A stretch of 64,000 nucleotides of DNA from Mycetocola zhujimingii (GTDB lineage Bacteria; Actinomycetota; Actinomycetes; Actinomycetales; Microbacteriaceae): contig NZ_CP026949.1 in assembly GCF_003065425.1 (NCBI RefSeq), positions 2,852,001 through 2,916,000 of the forward strand, written 5' to 3'. The notes under the pieces are model-generated. The model made no database searches and was not told where the DNA came from. It saw nothing but the letters and a program-made list of their open reading frames with translations. Below, in pieces: positions 33,610 to 42,149 of this stretch (position 1 is the first letter of the stretch; every line of letters begins with the position of its first letter). The position numbers and the translations under genes were made by a program.

Positions 33610-35121
33610 GTGAACGAACGTGCCCCTCTCCTCGATGGATCGGTAGCCGCATCCGCTGCCCCCATCGCCCCTGACCACACGGCCCGCAACCGACGGGTGA
33701 TCTGGCTGCTGCTCGCCGCGACCTTCGTCGTGATCCTCAACGAGACGATCATGAGCGTCGCGATCAACGAGCTCATGCTCGACCTCGACATTGACGCGCG
33801 CGCAGCGCAGTGGTTGACCACGGCATTCCTGCTCACCATGGCGGTCGTCATCCCGATCACCGGGTTCCTGCTGCAGCGCTTCCACACCCGCCCGATCTTC
33901 ATCGCGGCGATGAGCCTGTTCTCGACCGGCACCCTGCTGGCGGCGCTCGCCCCGAACTTCGAGGTGCTGCTCGTGGCCCGCGTCGTGCAGGCGACCGGCA
34001 CCGCCATCATGGTGCCGCTCCTCATGACGACCATCATGACGCTCATCCCCGTCGCTCAGCGCGGCCGCATGATGGGCAACATCTCGATCGTCATCTCGGT
34101 CGCCCCCGCGATCGGCCCCACCGTCTCCGGCATCATCCTCAACGCGCTCAGCTGGCGCTGGATGTTCTGGATCGTCCTGCCGATCGCCGTCGTCATGCTC
34201 ATCATCGGCATCCGCCGCGTGGAGAACGTGTCCGAACCCAAGCGGGTTCCTCTCGACATACTTTCCGTGTTGCTCTCCGCGTTCGGCTTCGGTGGCCTCA
34301 TCTACGGACTCAGCCAGATCGGTGGGCACGGTCCCGCTGACGCAACCGCGGCGGAGCAGTCGGCAGCGGCGATGCCGATGTGGATCGCCCTCGCTGTCGG
34401 TGTTGTCGGCCTCGGCAGCTTCATCGTCCGGCAACTGGTGTTGCAGCGCCAGGACCGCGCACTGCTCGACCTGCGCACCTTCCGTTCCGCGAACTTCAGC
34501 ATCTCCATCGTCGTGATGGTGGTCAGCATGGCTGCCCTCTTCGGCACCATCATCCTGCTGCCGATCTACATGCAGCAGGTGCTCGGCCTCGAACCGCTGG
34601 AAACCGGCCTGTTGCTCCTGCCGGGCGGTCTGCTCATGGGTCTGCTCGCGCCGATCGTCGGCCGGCTCTACGACCGGTTCGGCCCGAAACCTCTCCTCAT
34701 CCCCGGTTCCATCATCGTGAGCGCCGCACTCTGGTCGCTCGCCATGATCACCGAGTCGAGCTCGCCGTTCTACCTGCTCGGCGCGCACGTCGTCCTGAGC
34801 GCCGGACTTGCCTTCCTCTTCACCCCGCTGTTTACCTCGGCAATGGGATCGGTACAACCGCGCCTGTACAGCCACGCGTCGGCAACGGTCAGCACCGTGC
34901 AGCAGGTTGCGGGCGCCGCTGGCACCGCCCTCTTCATCACCATAATGTCCACAACGACCGCGACTCTCGCGAGCGATGGAGCATCGGATGTCGCGGCTGC
35001 GGCAGGCGGCGTGCAGTCGGCTTTCCTGGTGGGCGCGATCATTTCGCTGCTCGCCATCGTCGGGGCGATCTTCGTGAAGAAGCCAGCGGACATGCCCGAG
35101 GGAATGCCGGTCGGGCACTGA
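33610..35121 (+). CDS. MFS multidrug exporter, DHA2 family (14 helices)
   Basis: Drug:H+ antiporter of 503 residues and about 14 helices in the inner membrane. Motif C-like and N-terminal features are clear: FVVILNETIMSVAINELMLD, the loop QWLTTAFLLTMAVVIPITG, and GFLLQRFHTRPIFIAAM (motif A region). The loop with TLIPVAQRGRMMGNISIV is typical of DHA2 exporters such as LmrB/EmrB. The start is GTG at 33610 with no strong ribosome-binding site. No regulator is adjacent. A long terminator hairpin follows at 35145-35190. Substrate unknown. Confidence 0.9.
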   Translation: MNERAPLLDGSVAASAAPIAPDHTARNRRVIWLLLAATFVVILNETIMSVAINELMLDLDIDARAAQWLTTAFLLTMAVVIPITGFLLQRFHTRPIFIAAMSLFSTGTLLAALAPNFEVLLVARVVQATGTAIMVPLLMTTIMTLIPVAQRGRMMGNISIVISVAPAIGPTVSGIILNALSWRWMFWIVLPIAVVMLIIGIRRVENVSEPKRVPLDILSVLLSAFGFGGLIYGLSQIGGHGPADATAAEQSAAAMPMWIALAVGVVGLGSFIVRQLVLQRQDRALLDLRTFRSANFSISIVVMVVSMAALFGTIILLPIYMQQVLGLEPLETGLLLLPGGLLMGLLAPIVGRLYDRFGPKPLLIPGSIIVSAALWSLAMITESSSPFYLLGAHVVLSAGLAFLFTPLFTSAMGSVQPRLYSHASATVSTVQQVAGAAGTALFITIMSTTTATLASDGASDVAAAAGGVQSAFLVGAIISLLAIVGAIFVKKPADMPEGMPVGH

Positions 35122-35144
35122 CCCGCGAGGCACTCAACGGCGCT

Positions 35145-35190
35145 ACACGGCACAGGGCCGGTCAGGATTCTGGCCGGCCTTTTGCCGTGT
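35145..35190. terminator. Long hairpin terminator between convergent genes
   Basis: A two-part stem: the outer arm ACACGGC pairs with GCCGTGT, and the inner arm GGCCGGTCAG pairs with CTGGCCGGCC at 9 of 10 positions around GATT. CCTTTTG follows the inner stem rightward. It lies between the MFS exporter (ending 35121) and the leftward reductase gene (ending 35261). Confidence 0.75.
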
Positions 35191-35260
35191 CTCACTCCAC
35201 TGTCACGACCGGCCGTCGTGTCTCGACCGCGCTCCCACGACACGAGCTGTCTCTCCGGGG

Positions 35261-35815
35261 TCACGCCCCCGATCGCACCACCCGATAGGTTGCCTGGGTG
35301 AAGCCGGCGCCGAGCTCACGCGTCGCGGTCAGTTCGAGGGCCACATCGCCCTCGAGCGGCCCGAACAGCGGGATTCCGCTTCCGATGAGTACCGGCGCAA
35401 CGCTGATCGTGATCTCATCCAGTAGCCCCGCGCGCAGGAACGTCGACACGGTTTTGCCTCCGTCGACGTAGATCTTCGTGATTCCCTCCCGCGCGAGCGT
35501 CTCGAGCACATCGTCGAGCGACCGGTGCACCGTGGCGTCCGGCCACTCGGTGCTCTCGAGCGTCGTGCTCAGGATGAGGAGCCGCTTGCCCGCGTACGGG
35601 TACTCCTCAAACTCCTTGACCACATCGTGCGTACCTCGACCCATCACCAGTGCACCGACCGAGGCAAAGAAGTCGTCGTACCCGGTATCGCCGAGCGTTT
35701 CACCACGACCGACCAGCCAGTCAAGACCGCCGTCGTCACGCGCGATGAACCCGTCAACGCTCGTTGCAAGAAAAGCGGATGCCGTCAGGCCGTTTTCATT
35801 GTGAGTTGCGTTCAT
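35261..35815 (-). CDS. RibD C-terminal/dihydrofolate reductase-like protein
   Basis: A 184-residue NADPH-binding protein of the DHFR/RibD-C fold. ASAFLATSVDGFIARDDGG near the N-terminus, LVMGRGTHDVV near residue 57 and ITKIYVDGGKTVSTFLRAGL near residue 112 are the family landmarks; the last is the cofactor-binding GG turn. It lacks the deaminase half of RibD, so it is a stand-alone reductase of unknown substrate. TAGCGT sits exactly 6 bases before the ATG (leaderless). It is divergent from the GNAT gene at 35900. Confidence 0.85.
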   Translation of the reverse strand: MNATHNENGLTASAFLATSVDGFIARDDGGLDWLVGRGETLGDTGYDDFFASVGALVMGRGTHDVVKEFEEYPYAGKRLLILSTTLESTEWPDATVHRSLDDVLETLAREGITKIYVDGGKTVSTFLRAGLLDEITISVAPVLIGSGIPLFGPLEGDVALELTATRELGAGFTQATYRVVRSGA

Positions 35816-35899
35816 GCCGACACGCTACTCGCAGCATCCGACCCCCGACAGTGGCGTCATTCAGCCCTCGCGGTCAGGCTCCGGGATTACGCTTGACGG

Positions 35900-36184
35900 A
35901 TGCCATCCACCCTCGCCCACGAACCCGACGCGAACCGGTACACACTGCGGATCGGCGACGAACTCGTGTGCGTCGCCGACTACTCGACCCGCCCCGGCGC
36001 CATCTATTTCACCCACACCTACACAACCCCGGCACGCCGCGGCAATGGCTACGCGGCCGAGCTCATCGATTTCGCGATGAAGGACATCGAGTCGCGGTCA
36101 GATGACCGTGTGGTTCCGGTCTGCTCGTTCGTGGTCGACTGGTTCTCCGATCACCCGGAGCGCCGCGGGCTCCTGTCACGCTGA
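35900..36184 (+). CDS. Small GNAT-family N-acetyltransferase
   Basis: A 94-residue protein of the short YjdJ-type GNAT group. The core IYFTHTYTTPARRGNGYAAE holds the acetyl-CoA binding loop (RRGNGYA), and the C-terminus CSFVVDWFSDHPE matches the family end, CSYVxxxxxxHPEY. Its substrate is unknown; human and bacterial members are small acetyltransferases. TACGCT is exactly 6 bases before the ATG at 35900, so the mRNA is probably leaderless. It is convergent with the large nuclease/helicase gene. Confidence 0.88.
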   Translation: MPSTLAHEPDANRYTLRIGDELVCVADYSTRPGAIYFTHTYTTPARRGNGYAAELIDFAMKDIESRSDDRVVPVCSFVVDWFSDHPERRGLLSR

Positions 36185-36236
36185 CGCTGAGGCCTGAACC
36201 TTCGCCGAGCGTCTGCACCGGCTCCCGGTCGGGCCC

Positions 36237-39200
36237 TCAGACCGTAACTTCGATATCGGACTCGGACTCCACACGCGGCTCCGACTGAGACGCCGAATCG
36301 AGCTCGGGCTCCTGCTCGTGCTCCGACTCCGCCAGGGTGATGAAAGCGCTGAGTTCGGCGACCTCCTTCGCGGTGACGGGCAGGTAGTCGGTGAGGGCGG
36401 GCGCGTACACGAGCCAGGCCGCCCACTTCGCGCGCGAGATGGCGACATTGAGCCGGTTCTTGAGGATGAGGAAGCCCATCCCCCTCGGCACATCCGCGGC
36501 ACTGGACGCGGCCAGCGTCATGATCGCAACGGCGGCTTCCTGGCCCTGGAACTTGTCGACGGTGCCCACACGGACGTCGCCGAAGCCCGCCTCACCGAGT
36601 GCCTCTCGAACCTCGGCCACCTGGGCGTTATACGGCGAGACTACGATGACGTCATCCTGCTCAAGCGGACCGGCAGGGCGCGCCTCGGTGGGGTCCGTCC
36701 ATGCCCGGCCGATGACGGAGCGAACAATCTCGACGACACGATTCGCTTCTTCTCGCGAGTATGTGGAGTTTCCGGTGTGTTCGACCCGCTCCACGTGGAG
36801 TCCGGGTTCGACGCCCTCGAGCCGTCGCGTCGAGGCGACCTCGTGAGCCCGCAATTCGCCCTCATAGGACAGCCTCGACACCGGTGCAGTGACGGCCGGG
36901 TGCATGCGCCGTGATTCGGCGAGGAAGTACCCGAGCTCGGCCGGCAGCACGTCGTGTCCGTCGCTCACCCAGCCGAGTGCTGAGGTGTCGATGGGTTCGG
37001 GGTGGAGCCCCTGGCTCACCTGCGGCAGTTGCTGCGGGTCGCCGAGAAGAAGGAGATTGCGTGCCGCGACACTCGCGGCGATGGTGAACGCGAGCGAATA
37101 CTGACCGGCTTCATCGATGACCAGCAGGTCGAGCGAGTGCCGGGGGAACCGCGCCTTGTTGCTGAAGTCCCAGGCTGTTCCGCCGAGGACGAATCCGCTC
37201 TCCTCGCGCTCCGCGGCGAACATCAGCTGCCCGTTCGACTCGAGCTGGGTGTAGGTAACGCCAGCAGCATCAGCACCGCTCTTCTGCACCTTGCCGACGA
37301 GTCCCGCACCGAGGCCAGCCTTGACGACCGCGGTGAGGAGGTTCTCCACAACCGCGTGCGACTGCGCGACAACGCCAATCTTCCAGCCGTGGTCATTCAC
37401 GAGCGCGGTGATCACGTGCGCACCGAGGTAGGTCTTGCCGGTGCCCGGTGGGCCCTGGACGGCAAGGTACGAGGCATCCAGATCGAGAATGGATGCCGTC
37501 ACAGCGTCAATGCGGTCACCCGAGACCGGCGCGAGCCGGCCGCTTCGTGTACGGGGCGCTGTGCGGCGCAGAATATCGACGACTGGGTCTTTCGGCCACG
37601 CGGGCTGCGCGTCGACGATGGCCTGGGCCCATTCCTCGATCGCCGGTTTCTGCTGCCCTGCAGGGGGCGGCGCCGCTGGCGTCAGCGCGATGGGAACGGC
37701 GTCGTACGGTTCGACGCCGGTCGGCGTTGTCTCCTCGACGAGGGCACCGCGGTCGTCGACCTCGAGAATACGGACGGTCTTCGGCACCCTCGCACCGGGG
37801 TCCCCGACCTTGGCGTCGAACGGACGGCCCTCGTATTCGTAAATGAGAAACGGACCGGCCTGCTCCCCGGGCTTGACGCTGCTGCCGGGGCCCCACTGGC
37901 CGGTGAGCCGCAGCCAGCGGCGGTCGTTCTTCTGTTTGCCCTCACGGAACCACGGCTTCTCGACGGTGACACCGCCGGGGGCAACGATGAGGACATCGCG
38001 GGTGTCTGCCCAGTCGCCGACATCCTGAACCAGCCGCGCGAAGTGGCCCCACCAGAAGCTCTTCTGTTCGCGCTGGTGGTAGTCGAGCGCTGCAGCGGCG
38101 AACGCGGCAGCTGTCTCGTCTGCGCTGCGCCCGGCGGCAAGCCGGTCACCGGCGAGGCCGAGCAGCGCATACCGCAGGGGCGACGGCTCGACGTCAGGAA
38201 CTGAATCTTTTGCTTCGTGCAGGGTTCCGGGAAGGATGCCGTTCTCGCGGGCACGCTCAATGAGCCAGTTACGCAGTCGCACGGTCGAAACACAGTCGTA
38301 CCGGTTGTAGTCGGCGATCTCGTCGAGCTTCTTCTGACCGGCCACGGCGTCGCCGGTCGCGATCAGGTGCTGTGCGTCGGCGTACTCGGTGATCGAATCA
38401 GCGGCGTTGGTGACGCCATCCTGGTTCCGTATCTCGTCGCCCATGTACAGCGGCTCAAGCTTTTTGATCGAGTACGACCTCGACCCGACGCGGATGCTCT
38501 TCTTGACCATGGGGTACAGGTCGACGAGCACATTCTCACGAAGCAGCGCGTCGACCTCTTCTTCGCCGACGCCGTGCCGAGCCGCGATCGAGGAAAGATG
38601 CGTCCGCTCGTATGAGGCGTAGTGGTAGATATGCAGGTTCGGGAATGTCTGGCGGCGCTCGGCGACGAAGTCGAGGAACTGCCTCAGCGCCACGCGTTCC
38701 TCGGCGAAGCTGTGGGCCCAGAAGGCCGTGAAGTTCTCGTCGTTGTCGACGAGGCCGAACAGGTAGTCCAGCCCCCACGAGTGACCGTCGCCCTCGGTGT
38801 ACAGCGGGTCGCCCTCGAAGTCGAAGTAGATATCACCGGCATCAGGTTGGGGCAGCGCCGCGAGCGCCTCGGGGTGGAACACGCGAACGGGTGGCGGGCT
38901 GTGATCCTCGGGGCTCGACGGCCCGTGCAGCTGAAGGTCGGCCTGCAGTGTGAGGCCCGCGAGGGTGGAGTCGCCAATCCCGTCGATGCTCGACCCGGAA
39001 TACGCAGCAAGCTGCTCGATCGTCGTGATGCCGGCGTTCGCGAGCCGAGCACGCTGGGTGACGCGCATGCCAGCGACGAGAAGAACGTCGCGGCTGGCCT
39101 GAATCTCGAGCTCGCAGGTTTCACACCGACCACAAATGGAGTACCGCTCGTCGCCCCAGGCAACGGCATCCGTCTCGGCGATGCGCTCGGCGATGATGCG

Positions 39201-39788
39201 CGCGAGCCGCTGCTTGCGTTTGCGGTACACCGGCAGGATGTCGCTGACCCTGTGCACACTCGTGGTGCCGTTGCCCAGCAGGAGCTCGACCGTGTCTGCC
39301 GCCGCAACCCCGCGACTCTCGAGCTGTTCGACGTACGCGGCCAGCTGCAGCAGGGCCGTCACCTTCGCGGATCTGGCCAGCTTGGTGTCTTGCACGAGAT
39401 ACCGGCCGTCGGGCCTCCGCACGATGAAGTCGGCAAAACCGACGAACGTACCGTCGAAGAAGGTGGCCTGGAAAACGACGTCAGCCTCGCTGGCGAATGC
39501 CCGGTCTGTGGCGGCGACAGCCGCTTCGAGGGCGTCGCGGGTCATCTTGTCTGGCCGCTTGATCTCCGCGACTCCGTCGCCGAAATCGGCGCGATAGGTG
39601 TCGAGCACCCTCGCCTCGTGTTCGTCTCCGAGCCTGCCGGTGCGAGCCAGCATGGCGTCGGCTTTCTCCTCCACCTTCTCGGCGCGGCCGAGTTTCGCAT
39701 CGAGCTTGCGGAGGAAGGCAAATTCGCACTTCGACGCCGCTGTGAGGTCGCTGGCGCTGGTGACTAGTGAGTCGTCGAGGAAGAACAC
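36237..39788 (-). CDS. TM0106-type RecB-like nuclease fused to a superfamily 1 helicase
   Basis: A 1183-residue multidomain DNA or RNA processing protein. Domains in order: a RecB-like nuclease (residues 1 to about 230; FADFIVRRPDGRYLVQDTK holds the D...DxK active site) with a CGRCETC cysteine cluster near residue 220; a helix-hairpin-helix-like region; an RNase H-like DnaQ/YprB domain (YFDFEGDP near 320, YNRYDCVSTVRLR near 490); and a Dna2/UPF1-type helicase with Walker A GPPGTGKTYLGAH, Walker B LLVIDEAGQ and VGTVDKFQGQEAA. I prefer GTG 39788, four bases after GGAGG, over the open frame to 39836, since homologues start at this FLLDD-like sequence. Role: probably repair or defence; unproven. 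Confidence 0.88.
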   Translation of the reverse strand: MFFLDDSLVTSASDLTAASKCEFAFLRKLDAKLGRAEKVEEKADAMLARTGRLGDEHEARVLDTYRADFGDGVAEIKRPDKMTRDALEAAVAATDRAFASEADVVFQATFFDGTFVGFADFIVRRPDGRYLVQDTKLARSAKVTALLQLAAYVEQLESRGVAAADTVELLLGNGTTSVHRVSDILPVYRKRKQRLARIIAERIAETDAVAWGDERYSICGRCETCELEIQASRDVLLVAGMRVTQRARLANAGITTIEQLAAYSGSSIDGIGDSTLAGLTLQADLQLHGPSSPEDHSPPPVRVFHPEALAALPQPDAGDIYFDFEGDPLYTEGDGHSWGLDYLFGLVDNDENFTAFWAHSFAEERVALRQFLDFVAERRQTFPNLHIYHYASYERTHLSSIAARHGVGEEEVDALLRENVLVDLYPMVKKSIRVGSRSYSIKKLEPLYMGDEIRNQDGVTNAADSITEYADAQHLIATGDAVAGQKKLDEIADYNRYDCVSTVRLRNWLIERARENGILPGTLHEAKDSVPDVEPSPLRYALLGLAGDRLAAGRSADETAAAFAAAALDYHQREQKSFWWGHFARLVQDVGDWADTRDVLIVAPGGVTVEKPWFREGKQKNDRRWLRLTGQWGPGSSVKPGEQAGPFLIYEYEGRPFDAKVGDPGARVPKTVRILEVDDRGALVEETTPTGVEPYDAVPIALTPAAPPPAGQQKPAIEEWAQAIVDAQPAWPKDPVVDILRRTAPRTRSGRLAPVSGDRIDAVTASILDLDASYLAVQGPPGTGKTYLGAHVITALVNDHGWKIGVVAQSHAVVENLLTAVVKAGLGAGLVGKVQKSGADAAGVTYTQLESNGQLMFAAEREESGFVLGGTAWDFSNKARFPRHSLDLLVIDEAGQYSLAFTIAASVAARNLLLLGDPQQLPQVSQGLHPEPIDTSALGWVSDGHDVLPAELGYFLAESRRMHPAVTAPVSRLSYEGELRAHEVASTRRLEGVEPGLHVERVEHTGNSTYSREEANRVVEIVRSVIGRAWTDPTEARPAGPLEQDDVIVVSPYNAQVAEVREALGEAGFGDVRVGTVDKFQGQEAAVAIMTLAASSAADVPRGMGFLILKNRLNVAISRAKWAAWLVYAPALTDYLPVTAKEVAELSAFITLAESEHEQEPELDSASQSEPRVESESDIEVTV

Positions 39789-39859
39789 GTACCCTCCGAT
39801 GGTCGGTGCTTTGAGGCTAGCGGCAGCGACCGACACCGGGCTGGGCGCCCCGGTTCCGG

Positions 39860-40807
39860 CTACTCGAGCGCGAGGGCCACTCCGTCGAGGATGTCATGTT
39901 CGCTCGTGAGCACATCGGTCAGCGGATGCCCGCTGGCTTCGGTGAGATCTCTCACCCAGCGAAGCACCTCCGCCCAGATCACCGCGCCAGCCGGAAGAAC
40001 ATCCACCCGACCCTCGACCAGATACGGGAGGGCAGCGCGTTGTTCCCGCGGCATCCGCACCAGCTCGTCACACGCGGCGAGCACGGCGTCGAGGGGCAGT
40101 CGGGTCCCGTTGATCGCCACCGGGTCATAACCGGGCAGGCGGAGCGCGTGCGCTGTGATCGTCGTGACGGTTCCCGCAACACCGAGAACCACGGATGCCG
40201 CCGCCAGGTCGACGACGCGGCCCGCCTCCTCGAGGGCGGAGCGCACGTCGCCGGCGAGCGCATCCATTTCCGCTTCAGACATCGGGTCGCCGGGCGAATG
40301 CCGCTCGGTGAGCCGCACCGACCCGACATCCATCGACACCGCGGACACCGGGTGCGAATCACCGAGGACCAGTTCTGTTGAGCCACCGCCGAGGTCGACG
40401 ACGAGGCGCATCCCCTCATCGCGATCAGCAGGGTCGAGGGCACTGAGGGCGCCGGTGAACGACAGTTCAGCCTCCTCGCGACCGTCGATGACCTCGGGTT
40501 CCACCCCGAGGATCTCGCGAACCTGGCCCAGGAAGTCGTCGCGATTGGCGGCATCCCGGGTCGCACTCGTCGCAACGAATCGCAACCGCTCAACCCCGTG
40601 CTCGCGGCACAGCTCGGCATAGCGGCGGGTGACGGCGAGCGTGCGGTCGAGCGCGTCGGCAGCGAAACGGCCGGTCCGGTCGACGCCCTGGCCGAGCCGC
40701 ACGATTTCCAGGGTCCTGACCACGTCGGTCAGACGCCCCCGCTCGACATCGGCGATGAGCAGGCGGATCGAGTTGGTTCCGCAGTCGATGGCGGCGACTC
40801 GGGTCAT
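39860..40807 (-). CDS. ppx: Exopolyphosphatase / Ppx-GppA phosphatase family
   Basis: A 315-residue ASKHA-fold phosphatase that degrades polyphosphate or pppGpp; the short two-domain form usual in actinobacteria. The N-terminal phosphate loop is AAIDCGTNSIRLLIADV, the second loop VVDLGGGSTELVLG with the catalytic Glu near residue 121 (EEAELSFTGAL), and ASVVLGVAGTVTTITAHAL follows. The start is the ATG at 40807 with CCCAGGAGCC upstream; the frame is open to 41626, but only low-complexity sequence lies there. It follows the nuclease/helicase in position and strand but is probably separate. A strong G-quadruplex motif and repeat A1 lie upstream. Confidence 0.88.
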   Translation of the reverse strand: MTRVAAIDCGTNSIRLLIADVERGRLTDVVRTLEIVRLGQGVDRTGRFAADALDRTLAVTRRYAELCREHGVERLRFVATSATRDAANRDDFLGQVREILGVEPEVIDGREEAELSFTGALSALDPADRDEGMRLVVDLGGGSTELVLGDSHPVSAVSMDVGSVRLTERHSPGDPMSEAEMDALAGDVRSALEEAGRVVDLAAASVVLGVAGTVTTITAHALRLPGYDPVAINGTRLPLDAVLAACDELVRMPREQRAALPYLVEGRVDVLPAGAVIWAEVLRWVRDLTEASGHPLTDVLTSEHDILDGVALALE

Positions 40808-40828
40808 GGGGGGCTCCTGGGGTGGATC

Positions 40829-40857
40829 GGGTGGGCGGCGGGACGGGTTTGGGCGGG
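40829..40857 (+). other. G-quadruplex-prone G-run cluster
   Basis: Six GGG runs within 29 bases, separated by T, CGGC, AC, TTT and C, fit the strict G4 consensus on the plus strand. It starts 22 bases upstream of the ppx ATG, so the C-rich strand is the mRNA-like one for ppx. It could slow polymerases or form a DNA quadruplex; no function shown. Confidence 0.6.
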
Positions 40858-40937
40858 CGGCGGACGGGTTGCGCGGCGGGACGGGCTGGTCGGGCGGTAC
40901 GCGATGATCGGGCGGGCGGCACGGGCGCCCGCTCACC

Positions 40938-41000
40938 GAGCGCTGCAGTTCCATGCCCGCGCTACAGAAGCATCTGCAGCGCACGCATGGAAACTGTAGC
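40938..41000. repeat. Palindromic repeat A1
   Basis: Diverged member of the family at 46485 and 51337. Outer arms GCTGCAGTTCCATG and CATGGAAACTGTAGC pair with one mismatch and a 1-base gap; the inner arms GCGCTACAGAA and ATCTGCAGCGC pair at 9 of 11. Nested palindromes in this order are the mark of the family. It lies between divergent genes. Confidence 0.75.
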
Positions 41001-41110
41001 CGTCGGCGAAGCGTCCGGCACCGAGCATCAGGCACAGGCGCAGGCACCCGACACCTCCGCCGCCCACAGCCAGCGCGCACCCAGCAGGCCGCGATTAGGC
41101 TGAGCGAGCC

Positions 41111-41731
41111 ATGACCACAGCACACCACCAGGACGCACTCGACGACCAGACCCGCCGTCTCGTCGGCGCGCTTCACGGCCGCGTGCTCGAAATCGGCGCC
41201 GGCAACGGCGAGAACTTCGACATTCTCGCCAGCGGGATCGACTGGGTCGGCCTCGAACCGAACCCCAAGCGGCTCGACGAACTCGCCTATGAGGCCGACC
41301 GCAACGGCCATAGCACTCCGCCCCTGAACGCGAAGGCCGAGAACATCCCCCTCCCGGATGCCAGCGTCGACGCCGTTCTCGGAACCCTCGTCCTGTGCTC
41401 GGTCACCGACACCGATCGCGTGCTCGCCGAGGTCGAGCGGGTGCTCAAGCCGGGCGGCTCCTTCGTTTTCGTCGAACACGTCGGAGCGCCACCCCGCACC
41501 TGGCGCCGCGTCGCCCAGCGGATCGCCGCCCCGTTCATGAAGCTCGCCGCCGGCGGGTGCGATCCTGTCCGCGACACCGAATCCCGGATCCGCGCCTCCC
41601 GCCTCGCCGTGACCGAGATCGAGCACTACGACCTGCCCGGCACGCTCGGCGTCAGCGTGCCGTTCATCGCCGGCCGCGCCGTCAAACCGGTCGAGTCGGT
41701 CACACCGCCCGGGTCAGCGCAACCCGTATAG
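41111..41731 (+). CDS. Class I SAM-dependent methyltransferase
   Basis: A 206-residue Rossmann-fold methyltransferase. Motif I is RVLEIGAGNGENFDIL near residue 25, the acidic end of strand 2 is GLEPNP, motif II-like DASVDAVLGTLVLCSV follows near 90, and VLKPGGSFVFVEHV is motif III. It belongs to the type-11 group (UbiE/COQ5-like small-molecule methylases); the substrate is unknown. TAGGCT lies 9 bases before the ATG. It is followed closely by the acidic small protein. Confidence 0.88.
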   Translation: MTTAHHQDALDDQTRRLVGALHGRVLEIGAGNGENFDILASGIDWVGLEPNPKRLDELAYEADRNGHSTPPLNAKAENIPLPDASVDAVLGTLVLCSVTDTDRVLAEVERVLKPGGSFVFVEHVGAPPRTWRRVAQRIAAPFMKLAAGGCDPVRDTESRIRASRLAVTEIEHYDLPGTLGVSVPFIAGRAVKPVESVTPPGSAQPV

Positions 41732-41792
41732 CACTCGAACCCGCCGGGGTCTCGCCCTTCCACTGGAGCTTTCCGGCGGTTAGCGTTGGGTC

Positions 41793-41954
41793 ATGACTGA
41801 TCACGAGAACGCCAAGTCCGACGACCTCTCCACCGCGAACTCGGAGGAGTCCCCCAGCCAGCCAGCCGAGAACCTGCCTGACGGCTCGGGTTCGGACAAC
41901 CCGAACAAGGGCGACACCGACAACGACACGGTTTCGGGTGGCCCCGCAGACTAA
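41793..41954 (+). CDS. 53-residue acidic disordered protein
   Basis: A tiny open frame starting MTDHENAKSDDLSTANSEES and ending NDTVSGGPAD, dominated by Asp, Asn, Ser, Gly and Glu, with no hydrophobic segment. TAGCGT sits exactly 6 bases before the ATG, so a leaderless promoter supports translation, and a 13-bp terminator hairpin follows 33 bases after the stop. I recognise no family; it resembles the 98-residue protein at 14183. Confidence 0.6.
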   Translation: MTDHENAKSDDLSTANSEESPSQPAENLPDGSGSDNPNKGDTDNDTVSGGPAD

Positions 41955-41987
41955 CTGCGCTCGCGCTCCCACGCGCACCATTTCACG

Positions 41988-42025
41988 AACGGATGCCGCC
42001 CGCGACCCCGCTGGCGGCATCCGTT
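41988..42025 (+). terminator. Terminator built from two opposed GGATGCC boxes
   Basis: AACGGATGCCGCC (41988-42000), a 12-base loop and the exact complement (42013-42025) form a 13-bp stem after the 53-residue protein gene. A further GAACGGATGCCGCC copy lies near 42088 without a partner. Confidence 0.6.
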
Positions 42026-42149
42026 TGTCTGCCCCCGGTTCTCCGACCGCCACCGAGTCAGGCCTGCGCCGATACAGCCCTCAGCGAACGGATGCCGCCT
42101 GCACGCCGCCGCGCGGCTGCCTGTCAGTGGCGCGTGAGAACATTGAGGT

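Larger units (their letters stand above)
40808..41110. other. 303-base divergent region: G-rich stretch and repeat A1
   Basis: This gap separates ppx (leftward) from the methyltransferase (rightward). It holds the ppx ribosome-binding site, a very G-rich, loosely repetitive stretch (40815-40930, with units like GGGCGGCGGGACGGG), repeat A1 (40938-41000), and TAGGCT (41096-41101) 9 bases before the methyltransferase ATG. No small gene is visible. Confidence 0.6.

Noticed and set aside
33304-35133. Leftward open frame of 609 codons opposite the MFS exporter
   Set aside because: Very rich in charged and His residues with no domain signature; the rightward frame is a clear 14-helix transporter.
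40808-41626. Extended N-terminus for the Ppx protein (frame open to 41626)
   Set aside because: The extension is low-complexity, overlaps the methyltransferase gene on the other strand, and a good ribosome-binding site precedes the ATG at 40807.
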